Source: Leptospiraceae bacterium
Lineage (GTDB): Bacteria; Spirochaetota; Leptospiria; Leptospirales; Leptospiraceae
Assembly: GCA_016711485.1 (NCBI GenBank)
Contig: JADJSX010000023.1
Span: 1,257,001 to 1,321,000, forward strand
DNA length: 64,000 nt
Reading direction: 5' to 3'
In this document: in pieces, positions 28,196 to 36,745 of the stretch
How positions within the stretch are numbered: the stretch's first letter is position 1
Layout of the letters: every line of letters begins with the position of its first letter
The notes under the pieces: generated by a model
Seen by the model: only the letters and a program-made list of their open reading frames with translations
Told to the model about the DNA's origin: nothing
Database searches by the model: none
Made by a program: the position numbers and the translations under genes

Positions 28196-28431
28196 AACAT
28201 TTACTCCCACTACTAAAATTCCTAATCCAAACATCAGGTCATGTATGGACAGCTAAAGAACTTTGTGTGGTAGTAGCGGCAAATAAGAGCGCACTCTACA
28301 GAGCACTCACAGAGCTAAAGAAGCAAAACCTAATTATCCAAATCGGAGACACCTACAGCTACAACGCAGAGCTACAAGGCACCGAACGCAATATTACAAT
28401 TATTCGCAAAAATTTAAGGAGAAACAAATGA
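28192..28431 (+). CDS. Winged-helix protein
   Basis: 79 residues, ATGA overlap. The pattern LLKFLIQTSGHVWTAKELC, AANKSALYRALTELKKQNLI and IQIGDTYSYNAEL is a complete winged helix (two helices, recognition helix, wing). Likely a DNA-binding regulator of early functions. Coupled to the next gene by ATGA. Confidence 0.6.
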   Translation: MKHLLPLLKFLIQTSGHVWTAKELCVVVAANKSALYRALTELKKQNLIIQIGDTYSYNAELQGTERNITIIRKNLRRNK

Positions 28432-29414
28432 GCAACAAAACCAAACGAGGATTAGGAATCCTCGAAGACGATGAGACAATCAATAACGATAACAACGATA
28501 ACGTAACCCAAGACGGTGAAGATCGGTCACTGAGTGATTCTTCCGAGAATCGTATCGAACGTGCCGCTACTCCAACAGAGTTACAAAGGGAATCCGATCT
28601 AATCACACCAATTCCAAACGTCCTAACCGACCCAGCCGAACGAGTCCGGGTAGCAGTTCTACTCGATACGCAAGTATCCGCAGGGACATTTATTATGGCA
28701 ACCGCCTTGCATCAGATTAACAGGCATAACCTGCACAAAGAACTCGGCTACGACAACTTTGATGCGTTAGTGCAAGAGCGTTACCAAATGAGTGTAAGAT
28801 CAGCACAACGATACACACAAGTCATCGAATCCCTCGGCTCTGGAGAGCGCGTCAAGGAGCTAATGAATCGTAACTCCTTAACCAAACTTCTCGAAGTCTC
28901 AAAAGAAATCCGCGACAAAAACAAAACCGAGGATAACGGCAAAGTCTTTCTCGAGATAGACGGCGAGCAAGTAGAGCAGTCTGAATACATCAATAAACTT
29001 TTAGCCGAGGAAAAGGTGAAGGTCTATGAGAAAGTAGAAACAGCAGAGCACAAACTCCGCTCCGCAACCTCCGAACTCGAATCTACCAAAAAAGAAATTG
29101 ATAAAAAGAAAAAGGAAATCGAAAAGCTCCAAAAGTCTTTGACAGCCATGATTGACACAAAGGGATTATCCCCTGAGTTAATCACCCGCGCCAAGAACAC
29201 AAAAGAAGCCGAGCGACAAATCACCGATTGTATGGTCACGATTGCGAATCAGTTTGAGGTATTGGAAAATATCGAATACGAACTTCGCACCCCGCGACTA
29301 GCAACCGACATACAGCGGTCAATCAGTGTTATCCAAGGCAGCATCAACGCATTAGAAAAGAATTGGTTAGACCACTTAGAAGTATTAAAACGAACCGAGC
29401 CAGTCAACGAGTAA
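28428..29414 (+). CDS. Coiled-coil protein with DUF3102-like N-terminal segment
   Basis: 328 residues, ATG at 28428 with AAGGAGAAACAA upstream. After a polar N-terminus, residues 95-150 (ATALHQINRHNLHKELGYDNFDALVQERY then SVRSAQRYTQVIESL) resemble the YxSFxxWxxxxxGxSxRxAxRY pattern of DUF3102/ParB-linked phage proteins. A long coiled coil covers residues 190-245. Residues DRSLSDSSENRIER are encoded by the GGTCACTGAGTGATT repeat, whose second copy follows the gene. Role uncertain, perhaps DNA partition or replication. Confidence 0.5.
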   Translation: MSNKTKRGLGILEDDETINNDNNDNVTQDGEDRSLSDSSENRIERAATPTELQRESDLITPIPNVLTDPAERVRVAVLLDTQVSAGTFIMATALHQINRHNLHKELGYDNFDALVQERYQMSVRSAQRYTQVIESLGSGERVKELMNRNSLTKLLEVSKEIRDKNKTEDNGKVFLEIDGEQVEQSEYINKLLAEEKVKVYEKVETAEHKLRSATSELESTKKEIDKKKKEIEKLQKSLTAMIDTKGLSPELITRAKNTKEAERQITDCMVTIANQFEVLENIEYELRTPRLATDIQRSISVIQGSINALEKNWLDHLEVLKRTEPVNE

Positions 29415-29420
29415 CAAATC

Positions 29421-29466
29421 CGGTCACTGAGTGATTTTCATTCTTATGAAAATTGTATCGAAGTGA
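29421..29466. repeat. Intergenic copy of the CGGTCACTGAGTGATT repeat
   Basis: A hairpin element (GATTTTCATTCTTATGAAAA, then TTGTATCGAAGTGACC) matching the in-frame copy at about 28522-28562 in the preceding gene. Confidence 0.8.
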
Positions 29467-29490
29467 CCTTATACTAAAAAGGAGAAAACA

Positions 29491-31227
29491 ATGCGCAAGA
29501 AACCAGTTGATCAATTTTACCTAATGGAAATGTTCCAACTTTGGAACTCTTACCCTGAACGTTCCAACGAACGAGGGGAAATCGTTAGACGTTTCATGCG
29601 CGAGAAGGACCTGAGCAAGTCGCAAATCCACGACTTGTTCAAGGAAATCAAAGCAGGGATAGATATACACAACGTATCCTCCCGCAAAAAAAAGATTATC
29701 CGCAAGTCCCAAGAGGAATTAGCACTCAAGGAAAAGTTCATAGATGCAATCGCCAAGGTCAAGTATATGGATCAAAAAGGATCCAAGACCTACGGCAAAC
29801 CAACCGAGTTTGCAATCATGCAAGCTATTAACATGGGTTTAATCAGCGAACAAGAAGTGAGCCTACTCCCAACTAGATCCACGATTGACCGTTGGTTAAA
29901 AGATGCAGGCTTAAATCGCACATCTTACAGCCGCGTTCTTGCCTCTCGTTCCTGGGACATCGAAGCTCCTAACGTCCTCTGGATGACAGACGCTTCGCCA
30001 GCGAATAGAATCTATATCAGCAAATCAGGATTAGTCACACGTCCGGACATCGACCCAAGCGACAAACACTTGGACGAAATCCTACACCGCGACAATCTCC
30101 GTAAAGTCCACATATACATTGCAGTTGACGTTTACTCAGGAGCATGGTTTGCCCGTGCCTTTGCCTCTGATCCAATCGGAGCCAACTCAAAACGCACTGG
30201 TGAGAACTCAGTAGATTTTAGATCAATGCTAATCGAGGCAATGCTTCCGAAGTATAACGGGTATAATCCGTTTGAGGGGGTTCCACAAATACTCTACTCA
30301 GATAAAGGATCTGCGTTCAAGCCACTAGGACCATTCTTTGACAAACTAGAAATTGAATACATGCACCATTTCCCAAACAACCCAAAGGCAAAAGGATTCG
30401 CTGAAGGTGGGATCAGTAGAATTAAACGCTCTATTGAAACTTGTATGTCAGCCTACACAGTAAAGACCATCGACGACTTTAACATCGTTCTACAAAATCA
30501 CATGGTTCACAACAACCAGGCACACGGACACTACGATTTATTTTTACAAGGCTGTAAACAAAGCCCGATCAAACGTATCACACAAAAGAACATCTCCGAT
30601 GCAATCTCACGCGAATTAGAAAGAGTCGTTGACGCCTACGGCTGTGTATCCGTAAACAAAAAACTCCTTGGAGTAGACATGGAACTAGTAGGGGTTAAAG
30701 TCAAACTCCTAGAGCGTAACAATGTTTGGATAGCCAAAGACCCAGACGGCAACATCTACGAATGCGACCCGAACGGCAAAGTAAAGAATTCAATCAAAGA
30801 CTTCTCGATGTATCGAATTGACGAAAACGGAAAGAAGATTCCAGTCACAGACAGAAAGAATTCCGAGAAAGAAAAACGCCGTCAACGAATCAAGGACGAA
30901 GGCAAGCTACTTGCACGCACAGCAACGATAGACGACATACTCTACCCAGAGTCAAACCTTCGCCACTTTCCACCTGCGAACTTCACGAAGGACACACATT
31001 CAACCTTAGCACCGGAGGAATTTGACAGCGTAGAACAAGCATTAACCTACATCCTAACCGAGACGGGGCTAACGGTAAACGAGATACCACACGCACTCTT
31101 CACACAAATCAAAAGCTCTCTCGAACTCATGGGAGCGCATGAGAAAATCACAAGCACTTATGTATATAAGTTAGTAAACATTTTAAACAAATCAATCAGC
31201 CGATTGGAGGCAATCAATGAAAAATAG
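29491..31227 (+). CDS. MuA-type DDE transposase
   Basis: 578 residues, ATG at 29491 with AAGGAGAAAACA upstream. Helical DNA-binding N-terminus, then an RNase H-like core: LWMTDASP (D167), QILYSDKGSAF (D271) and AKGFAEGGISRIKR (E305). A beta-barrel region (VGVKVKLLERNNVWIAKDPDGNIYECD) follows as in MuA/integrase C-terminal domains, then a basic tail. It would catalyse integration and replicative transposition. It overlaps the ATPase gene by 11 nt, the A-B order of Mu. Confidence 0.92.
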   Translation: MRKKPVDQFYLMEMFQLWNSYPERSNERGEIVRRFMREKDLSKSQIHDLFKEIKAGIDIHNVSSRKKKIIRKSQEELALKEKFIDAIAKVKYMDQKGSKTYGKPTEFAIMQAINMGLISEQEVSLLPTRSTIDRWLKDAGLNRTSYSRVLASRSWDIEAPNVLWMTDASPANRIYISKSGLVTRPDIDPSDKHLDEILHRDNLRKVHIYIAVDVYSGAWFARAFASDPIGANSKRTGENSVDFRSMLIEAMLPKYNGYNPFEGVPQILYSDKGSAFKPLGPFFDKLEIEYMHHFPNNPKAKGFAEGGISRIKRSIETCMSAYTVKTIDDFNIVLQNHMVHNNQAHGHYDLFLQGCKQSPIKRITQKNISDAISRELERVVDAYGCVSVNKKLLGVDMELVGVKVKLLERNNVWIAKDPDGNIYECDPNGKVKNSIKDFSMYRIDENGKKIPVTDRKNSEKEKRRQRIKDEGKLLARTATIDDILYPESNLRHFPPANFTKDTHSTLAPEEFDSVEQALTYILTETGLTVNEIPHALFTQIKSSLELMGAHEKITSTYVYKLVNILNKSISRLEAINEK

Positions 31228-32212
31228 AGTAACACCATTCGTAGACACAAAGAACACCGACAAAGTGATCCGCTTAGCAAAGACCACAGTGGATAATCGC
31301 GGTTGGCTAGTGATCATCGGAGAAGTAGGAGCTGGAAAATCCTACCTCGTAAAACAACTATCCGATTTCTGGAAATCAAACCCAAACAAGTTCACGCTTG
31401 TAGACATGGGAAAAGTTTTCGAGCGCGGATCCTTCAGCGTATCCGGTGTAATGAAGTCCATGCTAAAACAAATCGCACCGGATGAAGAGATGCCAGGAAA
31501 CATCCAAGGCAAATACGATCTTATCCGCAAAGCCCTATCGACCAACGTAAGCATGAACCGCAAGATCATTTTACTCTTTGACGAAGCCCAAAACCTAAGC
31601 GCATCCACAATCCGCGACTTAAAGAAGCTCCACGAAATCGAATCAGGAGAGCACGAACACCTATTTGCAATCCTCATGTTTGGAAAAAATTCCTCTCGCT
31701 GGGAAAACTTACTCAATGGTCAAGAGGTAGGCTGGCGGGTAAGCAAGAATTACCTCTACAATCTTGAGAAAGAAGAGATTTTAAAGTTCGCAAAGGACTC
31801 TCACAACATCACCTTCGAATCTGGACGAAACGGAGACAGAGCAAAACAATTATTCCTCTCCAACACACACCCAACACCACTTGGAGTAAAGCGAATGGTC
31901 AGCATCCTAGAGGCTAACGACGATTCATTCACTGGAAAGGTCACAGAGGAATCGCTGAGAACAGCTTTAGGAACTTCGTTAAAACAAATTCTGACAAGCT
32001 CTAAAATATCTTACCGAACTATCCAAGACAGACTATTAAAAAACAGGAATATCAAAGTGGATAAGTCAACAGTGAGCAAAGTCATGAGCTACCAAACCGA
32101 AGACGTAAAATCAGAAACCGCCCAAGCAATCATAGATGAGGCATTAGCCGAACTCAACGCAGTAAGCGGCGGCAACGTAGATTTGAAATACAACATAGCA
32201 GCTAATGGGTAA
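31217..32212 (+). CDS. MuB-type AAA+ ATPase (target selection)
   Basis: 331 residues, ATG at 31217 inside the end of the transposase gene. Walker A GEVGAGKS at residues 35-42 and Walker B IILLFDEAQ with D122-E123, followed by sensor-like LFAILMFG. MuB/TnsC-type ATPases choose target DNA and stimulate the transposase. A helical segment at residues 255-310 (SYRTIQDRLL, VDKSTVSKVMSYQ) resembles an HTH but is C-terminal, whereas MuB carries its HTH at the N-terminus. Confidence 0.88.
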   Translation: MKNRVTPFVDTKNTDKVIRLAKTTVDNRGWLVIIGEVGAGKSYLVKQLSDFWKSNPNKFTLVDMGKVFERGSFSVSGVMKSMLKQIAPDEEMPGNIQGKYDLIRKALSTNVSMNRKIILLFDEAQNLSASTIRDLKKLHEIESGEHEHLFAILMFGKNSSRWENLLNGQEVGWRVSKNYLYNLEKEEILKFAKDSHNITFESGRNGDRAKQLFLSNTHPTPLGVKRMVSILEANDDSFTGKVTEESLRTALGTSLKQILTSSKISYRTIQDRLLKNRNIKVDKSTVSKVMSYQTEDVKSETAQAIIDEALAELNAVSGGNVDLKYNIAANG

Positions 32213-32224
32213 CAAACAATTGTC

Positions 32225-32249
32225 ATTCCCGATATTTTCTGTCGGGAAT
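32225..32249. terminator. Hairpin ATTCCCGA/TCGGGAAT after the transposition genes
   Basis: 8-bp arms around a 9-nt loop, 12 bp after the ATPase stop. No U-run follows, so it may be a repeat (a similar ATTCCC/GGGAAT hairpin is at 38530-38547) rather than a strong terminator. Confidence 0.5.
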
Positions 32250-32296
32250 CTCAATAACAACGTTCTATTTATTAGAAAAAATTAAAGGAGACAATT

Positions 32297-32578
32297 TTGG
32301 AAAAAGTAAAAATCACAAACGATCAAGAAAAACAGCAAGCAATCGCAAGAGCGCGAGAGCTATCAAAGGGATCAGAGGCAATTGACGGACAGATAGAAAA
32401 TCTGAAATCCGAGATTGAAGGAAAGAAGGCAATGATTTTGGACCTACAAAAGAAAATCACAGCGGCTAATGAGGACATCAAAAAACTCACAGCCCAAAAA
32501 ACCCAAGCGGCTAAGACCAACGCAAAAGAACTCGCAGAGATCAAAGCAGCATTGGCTGATTATACGATAGGAGCGTAG
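32297..32578 (+). CDS. Coiled-coil early protein (TTG start)
   Basis: 93 residues. The start is TTG at 32297, chosen because AAAGGAGACAATT precedes it and no nearby ATG is in frame. Nearly all of it is a heptad coiled coil (SEAIDGQIENLKSEIEGKKA, ITAANEDIKKLTAQKTQ). Lies just before Gam; may be a partner protein. Unrecognised. Confidence 0.5.
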   Translation: MEKVKITNDQEKQQAIARARELSKGSEAIDGQIENLKSEIEGKKAMILDLQKKITAANEDIKKLTAQKTQAAKTNAKELAEIKAALADYTIGA

Positions 32579-32582
32579 GACA

Positions 32583-32798
32583 ATGAGTGCAACCAACCGA
32601 AAGAAGAGCAACAAAGCCGCGCTAGAAAAGCTAGGCAAAACCCAAACCCGAGACAAAAAAGTCTCACAGAAAACAGGCAAAACGGATAAGAACGGTAAGC
32701 CGCGCAAGACAGCGGGTCGTGACCCGTTGCCAGCTACAACAAAAGACGCAAGCGTAACGATCAAACCCCGCTCGGTAAAAATCAAACCAGCGGCTTAA
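32583..32798 (+). CDS. Lysine-rich small protein with in-frame repeat
   Basis: 71 residues, ATG at 32583. A quarter of residues are lysine, with little predicted structure, like nucleic-acid-coating peptides. TAGRDPLPA in the middle is encoded by the gcgggtcgtgacccgt palindrome (32711-32728). Unrecognised. Confidence 0.5.
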   Translation: MSATNRKKSNKAALEKLGKTQTRDKKVSQKTGKTDKNGKPRKTAGRDPLPATTKDASVTIKPRSVKIKPAA

Positions 32799-32808
32799 CC
32801 GTATTAGA

Positions 32809-32850
32809 CAGTGCGTTGCAACGCACTGGACAGTCGGTAGTTACCGACTG
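32809..32850. repeat. Two adjacent 20-bp palindromes
   Basis: cagtgcgttgcaacgcactg (32809-32828) and cagtcggtagttaccgactg (32831-32850, one centre mismatch), upstream of the Gam-like gene. The same doublet follows Gam at 33459-33500. Confidence 0.9.
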
Positions 32851-32881
32851 TCTACCACACTAACAAAAGGAGACCACAACA

Positions 32882-33448
32882 ATGGCAAAGGCAAAACAAC
32901 CAGTAGAGACAATAGTAATCTACGAATACGAACAAGGTGATCTACACAAGGCAATCGCAGAGATAGCGCGACTAACGACAGAGATCAAACAAGCAGAGGA
33001 TAAGACCAACGAATCCATCTTGATTCTGCAAACAGAATTAGCCGCACAGATTGAACCGATGAAGCAAGAGGTAAAAAAGATTTCCCTCTCGATCAAGAAG
33101 TTCACAGACGCAAACCGAGAGAAGCTATTCAAGGACGACGCGAAGACAATCAAGCTTGAAACGGGCGATATTTCTTACCGGTCATCTAAACCAAGCGTAG
33201 CCGTAAACTCAAGCAAGAAGCTAATTGATACTATCCTCGAACAAAACAACTTGATAGACGTTCGTGACAAGTTCGTAAAGAAGATGGACAAAGTCTTCAT
33301 CAGAACCAAGCTCGAACTCAACAAAGACGCAGTTCTAGATAATCCAGATACTGCAAAAACAGTAACGGGAGTAGAAGTAGCCGAAGGCGAAGAGTCATTC
33401 TACATCAAACCTTACGCAACCAACACCGAAATGGAAGTCGCGGCTTAA
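32882..33448 (+). CDS. Host-nuclease inhibitor Gam-like protein
   Basis: 188 residues, ATG at 32882 (AAGGAGACCACAAC upstream). Mu Gam pattern: a long coiled coil (LHKAIAEIARLTTEIKQAED, ILQTELAAQIEPMKQEVKK), then LETGDISYRSSKPSVAVNSSKK and a final two-strand part ending SFYIKPYA. Gam binds DNA ends and protects linear phage DNA from exonuclease; it is related to Ku. It lies downstream of A-B, as in Mu. Confidence 0.82.
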   Translation: MAKAKQPVETIVIYEYEQGDLHKAIAEIARLTTEIKQAEDKTNESILILQTELAAQIEPMKQEVKKISLSIKKFTDANREKLFKDDAKTIKLETGDISYRSSKPSVAVNSSKKLIDTILEQNNLIDVRDKFVKKMDKVFIRTKLELNKDAVLDNPDTAKTVTGVEVAEGEESFYIKPYATNTEMEVAA

Positions 33449-33458
33449 CCAAATTAGA

Positions 33459-33500
33459 CAGTGCGTTACAACGCACTGGACAGTTGGTAGTTACCGACTG
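33459..33500. repeat. Palindrome doublet flanking Gam
   Basis: cagtgcgttacaacgcactg and cagttggtagttaccgactg, each with one or two mismatches relative to 32809-32850. The Gam-like gene is thus bracketed by two near-identical doublets. Confidence 0.88.
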
Positions 33501-33520
33501 TCCACCACAAGGAAAACCCA

Positions 33521-34132
33521 ATGCAACTAACCTACCTTAACCTCCGCGAAAATCTAAAACTCATGCTAGCGATGCAAGGCATAACGTATATTTTCGACAC
33601 GCAAAGAGAGTTTAACGCGATTAATAAATTTGTAAATGCAGAGTTTACAGCTGATTATGTGATAGAATTAATCGGCAAGCTAATCTACATTAAACGCCAC
33701 GCGAAATTTCGCAAAGATTCGTTTTGGCAAGGCTGTGCAGTCAACATCTCCGATGCCTACAACTATCGAGTCAAAATCGAAACGGTATATCCTACAATCT
33801 CCACCGGAGGACAGACAACTCCGATTAGACAGACGGTAGTTACCGACTGTCCAGTGGGTAGCTACCCACTGACTAACGTTGACCCATGGCAAAACTTTTT
33901 AAACTGGTCAAAAAAACTAACCCAATCCACACAAGCCGAAATCGCAAAAATGACAGCGATCTCTGACGACAAAATGATATTAATAACAGGCGAACCAAAC
34001 GATAATCTAGCCCGAACCATAACAGCGTTTTTCAATGATGCAGGGATGAGCACGGTTTTTAAAAACCCAAACGTAAGGACAGGTCTTAGACCTGTCCCAA
34101 CGGGAGACACCAATGAAACAGCTACTAACTAA
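33521..34132 (+). CDS. Early protein with two kinds of in-frame palindrome
   Basis: 203 residues, ATG at 33521 (AAGGAAAACCCA upstream). A helical N-terminal domain (LKLMLAMQGITYIFDTQREF, WQGCAVNISDAYNYRVK) is followed by VTDCPVGSYPLTNVDPWQ, encoded by the 20-bp palindromes at 33831-33871, and near the C-terminus VRTGLRPVPTGD from the gacaggtcttagacctgtc palindrome (34076-34103). The VGSYPL-S/T-NVDP peptide also occurs in the spanin. Host function unknown. Confidence 0.6.
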   Translation: MQLTYLNLRENLKLMLAMQGITYIFDTQREFNAINKFVNAEFTADYVIELIGKLIYIKRHAKFRKDSFWQGCAVNISDAYNYRVKIETVYPTISTGGQTTPIRQTVVTDCPVGSYPLTNVDPWQNFLNWSKKLTQSTQAEIAKMTAISDDKMILITGEPNDNLARTITAFFNDAGMSTVFKNPNVRTGLRPVPTGDTNETATN

Positions 34133-34295
34133 ATACGAACATGGCAACACAAAGTATGGAGCCGACCAGGTAGAGAAATTCAAAGAGCTACGGTCGAAAG
34201 GCTTAACGGTCAAGCAGATCATAGCAGAAATGAAACTCAATACAACAGTCAAAACCCTCGGCAAATTTCTACAACGAAACGGTATCAAAAAATGA
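34113..34295 (+). CDS. Small HTH-like basic protein
   Basis: 60 residues, ATG at 34113 overlapping the previous gene's end (GGGAGACACCA upstream). EKFKELRSKGLTVKQIIAEM and TTVKTLGKFLQRNG fit a homeodomain-like HTH. ATGA overlap with the next gene. Unrecognised. Confidence 0.5.
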   Translation: MKQLLTKYEHGNTKYGADQVEKFKELRSKGLTVKQIIAEMKLNTTVKTLGKFLQRNGIKK

Positions 34296-34480
34296 TAGTA
34301 ATAGCAATGTCCCAAGACGATAGATACGATTTCATCGACAAACTTTCCGGTAGGCATATAAAGATTTTGCGCAATAACAGACGATTGAAAAAAGCCTATA
34401 ACAACGCATTCAGATACATCAAGCGAAACCAGATCATTAACCACAACACTCACTTAGTAGAGTATTGCGAAAGAAACTAA
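34292..34480 (+). CDS. Small basic hypothetical protein
   Basis: 62 residues, ATGA overlap with the previous gene. Basic helix-rich sequence (HIKILRNNRRLKKAYNNAFR). A palindrome (34486-34505) follows within 6 bp of the stop. Unrecognised. Confidence 0.45.
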   Translation: MIVIAMSQDDRYDFIDKLSGRHIKILRNNRRLKKAYNNAFRYIKRNQIINHNTHLVEYCERN

Positions 34481-34485
34481 ATAGA

Positions 34486-34505
34486 CAGTGGGTAGTTACC
34501 CACTG
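34486..34505. repeat. 20-bp palindrome variant
   Basis: cagtgggtagttacccactg followed by a further ACCCACTG half-arm; upstream of 34533-34850. Confidence 0.9.
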
Positions 34506-34532
34506 ATTGACCCACTGCAAAAGGAGACCACA

Positions 34533-34850
34533 ATGAACAAAATAAAATTCAGCCACGAGTATCTTAAACTCGGAAACATCAAACAGGATCAGCCTGTTCA
34601 ATTAATCGAAGTATTCCAAAAACCAACAGAGGAATTCTCTAAAGCGTTCAAAGATTATGATACAACCTATCCCGATGGATCGTCTATTGCATATTATCCA
34701 CTGGGAAAAGGTTTGCATATCATACTACTATTTAGAGATTCCTTCGGTAATGTCTTCACCACAGTCAGACGATTCACCCACGAAAAGTTTGTCTATTACA
34801 ACAGCCAACGCGGCGAACTGTTCGATGTTGTTTTTACGGAGGAAAATTAA
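34533..34850 (+). CDS. Hypothetical early protein
   Basis: 105 residues from ATG at 34533, because AAAAGGAGACCACA precedes it; the longer frame from 34488 is palindrome-derived. Strand-rich (VQLIEVFQKPTEEFSKAF, LHIILLFRDSFGNVFTTV). No recognised family. The next gene starts directly after its stop. Confidence 0.5.
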   Translation: MNKIKFSHEYLKLGNIKQDQPVQLIEVFQKPTEEFSKAFKDYDTTYPDGSSIAYYPLGKGLHIILLFRDSFGNVFTTVRRFTHEKFVYYNSQRGELFDVVFTEEN

Positions 34851-35141
34851 ATGTATCCACAAGCCCATATCAACAAATTCAAATACTACGTTTTATTTGC
34901 GTTAGGATTATACACATTACTCATCGTGTTACTAACGAACAATCTAAACGGAAAATCAATCGTAACCCCCAAAGCACCGGTGGTAATTTACGAGCTAATC
35001 ATCGACTTCGGAAACGACGCTGTATTTCTACATGAAGTCACAAAAGACCAAGCACACTGTAGATTCAGAGCAATCACAATCATGGCAAAGGAAGACAACG
35101 TAAAAGCCTATTGTATAAAACGTATCTCTGTGTCTCTGTGA
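34851..35141 (+). CDS. Membrane-anchored small protein
   Basis: 96 residues, ATG at 34851 (GGAGGAAAATTAA upstream). One N-terminal span (YYVLFALGLYTLLIVLL) and a soluble C-terminal domain with two strands. Its last residues (RISVSL) come from the CTCTGTGTCTCTGTGAC repeat, which replaced the original end. Unrecognised. Confidence 0.5.
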   Translation: MYPQAHINKFKYYVLFALGLYTLLIVLLTNNLNGKSIVTPKAPVVIYELIIDFGNDAVFLHEVTKDQAHCRFRAITIMAKEDNVKAYCIKRISVSL

Positions 35142-35157
35142 CTCCGTGGCAAATCTT

Positions 35158-35571
35158 ATGGAACAAAAAAAACTAAGAACCATCTTCGCATTCAAAAAAG
35201 AATTACAACTCACAGAGGATGAGTTGTATTTGCACTTACAATTGATTTGCAAGACAGATTCCATCAGTGGATTAAGCGACAGCGAAGCGGATAAGTTCAT
35301 TCGTTCGCTACGTTCCAAGCTCCCACGCAAACCGCGTAAGCGTAATTATCCAACCATCCGAACAGCCCAAAACCCGAACGTAATCACACTAGCAACACCG
35401 GACCAACGAGAGTATTTACAAAACCTAATCAATCAGGCAAACGCGGCTAAAGGCTACAAGATGACAATCGAAACAATGAGCCAACGCCAATTCAAGAAGA
35501 GCGAACGCCTATTAACCCGCAACGAAGCCCGCATCCTAACCGAAGCGGCAAAGAGCATCCTAACAAGATAG
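35158..35571 (+). CDS. GemA/gp16-like early regulator (tentative)
   Basis: 137 residues from ATG at 35158; GTG at 35146 is within a repeat. An N-terminal helical part with LQLTEDELYLHLQLIC is followed by a basic linker (PRKPRKRNY) and a C-terminal domain that begins VITLATPDQREYLQNLINQA and ends LLTRNEARILTEAAKSIL. GemA/gp16 proteins of Mu-like phages have the ITxxQxxxIxxL ... LTxxEAxxLIxxL layout, which this resembles in part. Tentative. Confidence 0.45.
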   Translation: MEQKKLRTIFAFKKELQLTEDELYLHLQLICKTDSISGLSDSEADKFIRSLRSKLPRKPRKRNYPTIRTAQNPNVITLATPDQREYLQNLINQANAAKGYKMTIETMSQRQFKKSERLLTRNEARILTEAAKSILTR

Positions 35572-35572
35572 A

Positions 35573-35617
35573 CAGTGGGTAGATACCCACTGAGATACCC
35601 ACTGAGATACCCACTAC
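35573..35617. repeat. Palindrome plus two half-arm repeats
   Basis: cagtgggtagatacccactg followed by two extra GAGATACCCACT units in tandem, a local expansion of one palindrome arm. Confidence 0.85.
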
Positions 35618-35630
35618 AAAAGGAGACACC

Positions 35631-36740
35631 ATGAAAAAACTAGACATCTACAAACTAACAACCGACGACTTCACCAAACAACCAGATCCAAATTGCGAGA
35701 GTTGGAAAGCCTACAAAAAGACAAAATCCAAGGACAAAAAAAAGGAACTTGTTCTAAGAAATAAATTTTGGCTGTGGCAAAATCTAAACGCCGAACACTG
35801 GAAACCATTCACAAAAATTCTGAGAGCACATTCCAACAAATGCGTTTTGTGTGAAGAGGAATTAAACAAACACATGACCGACGAACAAGACACTCGTATG
35901 TGTGAGAATTGTTCTAGCAATCACGACTACTGCAAAGTATGCGACGAACATTCTTACGACGATAACGGTGTAAACTGTGACCACAAAGTTTGGAACCCTA
36001 CAATTGGCAGTTACTCGGGAACCGGCGACAGCGAGACCGACGCCAAATACTATCGTCGTAGCCTATGGGAATTATGCGAAACTATGGGCGGAAATTTCGC
36101 TAGTGATTTACTGATAGCGGCAACTGCAATTACCCACGGCGAAAACTATTTATTCAACTTTGAATATTACAGCGATCGCGAAATCGTAGTTGGTAAAAAC
36201 ATCTACAAAATTTCAGACACCGACGCAGTTCAATGCGGCTTCGATTGGATTTGGACATTGCCAGTAAGGACAGGTCGCGACCTGTCCCAACGAGACTCAG
36301 ACAAAGCCTTTGAGACTCGTTGCCAAGAGATTTTTGCAAAGACAATCAAGTGGTTAATCGAGTATATATCACTAGCGAATAATAGCTGTTATACAGCCAA
36401 TGGATACGCCCAACCATACAACAACAAATACGTAGATTTCAACCTCATCGGAGAGGATACGAATTACCCGTATTACATGGAGTTATTGGCATCTATCAAT
36501 ACGATTTTAGGTAAGAAGGAAGAGGATTATTACTGTCCGTGTCTAGACGATCCACTCCGTGATATTCTAAAATCTTCATGTAAAAAAATCGTATATACCA
36601 TTACCCGCAAGTCTATGTTCGAGTGGGAATTACTCATCACTAAACCCAACGGCGATTTCATCACCCGCAAAATCGAACGCAACAAAATCCGCTGCCAAGC
36701 TCAGTTGATACATTTTTTAAAAGGGAGGATTAATAAATGA
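35631..36740 (+). CDS. Zinc-binding early protein with in-frame palindrome
   Basis: 369 residues, ATG at 35631 (AAAGGAGACACC upstream). Residues 70-115 carry four cysteine pairs (NKCVLCEEE, RMCENCSSNHDYCKVCDE, VNCDH), probably two zinc sites. The rest is mixed alpha/beta with no recognised fold. PVRTGRDLSQRDSD (about residues 212-225) is encoded by the gacaggtcgcgacctgtc palindrome (36267-36294). A 14-codon frame follows by ATGA overlap. Last clear gene of the rightward early operon. Confidence 0.6.
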   Translation: MKKLDIYKLTTDDFTKQPDPNCESWKAYKKTKSKDKKKELVLRNKFWLWQNLNAEHWKPFTKILRAHSNKCVLCEEELNKHMTDEQDTRMCENCSSNHDYCKVCDEHSYDDNGVNCDHKVWNPTIGSYSGTGDSETDAKYYRRSLWELCETMGGNFASDLLIAATAITHGENYLFNFEYYSDREIVVGKNIYKISDTDAVQCGFDWIWTLPVRTGRDLSQRDSDKAFETRCQEIFAKTIKWLIEYISLANNSCYTANGYAQPYNNKYVDFNLIGEDTNYPYYMELLASINTILGKKEEDYYCPCLDDPLRDILKSSCKKIVYTITRKSMFEWELLITKPNGDFITRKIERNKIRCQAQLIHFLKGRINK

Positions 36741-36745
36741 AAAAG

